This document shows positions 6,405 to 7,047 of a DNA stretch of 7,047 nt, one piece after another. Source of the stretch: Flavobacterium sp. (lineage in GTDB: Bacteria; Bacteroidota; Bacteroidia; Flavobacteriales; Flavobacteriaceae); assembly GCA_030682755.1 (NCBI GenBank), contig JAUXNR010000769.1, positions 1 to 7,047 of the forward strand, read 5' to 3'. The position numbers and the translations under genes were made by a program. The notes beneath the pieces are model-generated. The model had not been told where the DNA came from. It did no database searches and was given only the letters and a program-made list of their open reading frames with translations. Position 1 is the stretch's first letter, and every line of letters starts with the position of its first letter.

Positions 6405-6422
6405 TTCGAAGTAAAATACAAG
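6405..6422 (+). repeat. 18-bp element shared with the transporter leader (copy 2)
   Basis: This is the second exact copy of TTCGAAGTAAAATACAAG, 36 bases upstream of the susC-like ATG. It is in the same orientation as the gene, opposite to the arrangement at the transporter. The position suggests a site shared in control of the two uptake genes, but no binding protein can be named from sequence. Confidence 0.8.
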
Positions 6423-6458
6423 CACATAAAAAACACAATTTTAACCTAAACAAACTGT

Positions 6459-7047
6459 ATGAAAACAATTTATAAAAAGTTGTTCATTGCGTTGCTTCTG
6501 ATGCCGCTTACAATGCTAGCACAGAGTACTTTAACGGGAAATGTCGCAGACAAGGCAACTAGCCTGCCGCTACCCGGAGTTAACGTGATTGTAAAAGGTA
6601 CTACAAACGGTACCACTACTGATTTTGACGGAAATTTTACACTGTCAAATCTAAAAAACGGAGATGTTGTTGAGTTCTCTTATGTAGGATTCAAAACACT
6701 CGATGTTGCATTTAGTAACCAAAGAAATCTTCAAGTCTCACTAGAGGAAGATACTGCACAACTTGATGAAGTAGTGCTTGTTGGTTATGGAACGGTTAAG
6801 AAAAAAGACGCAACCGGTTCTGTGACTCAAATTGCGTCAAAAGATTTTAACAAAGGAGCAAATGTAACTGCTGAAAATCTTTTGAATGGTCGGGTTGCAG
6901 GTTTAACTATCAATACTGGTGGTGCTCCAGGATCTGGTTCTGCAATTAGAATTCGTGGAGGTTCATCTTTAAGTGCATCAAATGATCCTTTAATTGTTAT
7001 TGACGGATTGCCTGTTGGAGCGTCTGTGGGAGGGTCTACTTCAATTT
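6459..7047 (+). CDS. SusC/RagA-like TonB-dependent outer-membrane receptor, N-terminus only
   Basis: The frame is open from the ATG at 6459 to the right edge, giving 196 residues of a protein that usually reaches about 1000. Residues 1-21 (MKTIYKKLFIALLLMPLTMLA) form a signal peptide. Residues 23-98 are a carboxypeptidase-regulatory-like beta domain, with PLPGVNVIVKGTTNGTTTDFDGNF typical of SusC proteins. LDEVVLVGYGTVKKKDATGSV (102-122) is the SusC signature around the TonB contact region. The plug domain follows, with LLNGRVAGL (141-149), RIRGGSSLS (164-172) and PLIVIDGLPV (177-186). SusC proteins form the outer-membrane channel of a SusCD pair importing glycans; a susD-like gene would be expected just downstream. 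The divergent maltose operon suggests malto-oligosaccharides as cargo. No Shine-Dalgarno sequence is seen, as is normal in this phylum. Confidence 0.92.
   Translation, partial: MKTIYKKLFIALLLMPLTMLAQSTLTGNVADKATSLPLPGVNVIVKGTTNGTTTDFDGNFTLSNLKNGDVVEFSYVGFKTLDVAFSNQRNLQVSLEEDTAQLDEVVLVGYGTVKKKDATGSVTQIASKDFNKGANVTAENLLNGRVAGLTINTGGAPGSGSAIRIRGGSSLSASNDPLIVIDGLPVGASVGGSTSI

Overview
The window looks like part of a maltose/starch utilisation locus from a Flavobacterium-like member of the Bacteroidota. Supporting this are the AT-rich intergenic DNA, the absence of clear Shine-Dalgarno sequences, a SusC/RagA-type outer-membrane protein, a TAnnTTTG promoter box and a GxxExxY-family gene. The genus is an inference from style and gene content.

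Layout: five genes on the minus strand, read from right to left, are a LacI-type regulator (5212-6231), an MFS sugar transporter (3708-5054), beta-phosphoglucomutase (3052-3708), a GH65 inverting disaccharide phosphorylase, most likely maltose phosphorylase (667-2970), and the N-terminus of a secreted SusA-like GH13 enzyme that runs off the left edge (1-131). A small GxxExxY gene (168-587) sits between the last two. A SusC-like receptor starts divergently at 6459 and runs off the right edge. No stretch longer than 300 bases lacks a gene.

Inferred pathway: the SusC-type receptor brings malto-oligosaccharides into the periplasm, the exported GH13 enzyme trims them, and the MFS protein carries maltose across the inner membrane. 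The GH65 enzyme then phosphorolyses maltose to glucose and beta-glucose 1-phosphate, and beta-phosphoglucomutase converts the latter to glucose 6-phosphate. The LacI-type protein probably controls the locus. A perfect 14-bp LacI-style palindrome (6335-6348) lies in the divergent intergenic region.

The most unusual item is the GxxExxY gene. It lies inside a pair of 32-bp imperfect inverted repeats (134-165 and 623-654, 29 of 32 positions matching), each built from three NATTAAG units with the same 8- and 10-base spacing. The unit looks like a 521-bp cassette placed in the middle of the operon, ending 2 bases before the GH13 start codon. Other points of interest are an exact 18-bp element shared only by the leaders of the transporter and the susC-like gene, and a strong dyad in the transporter leader.
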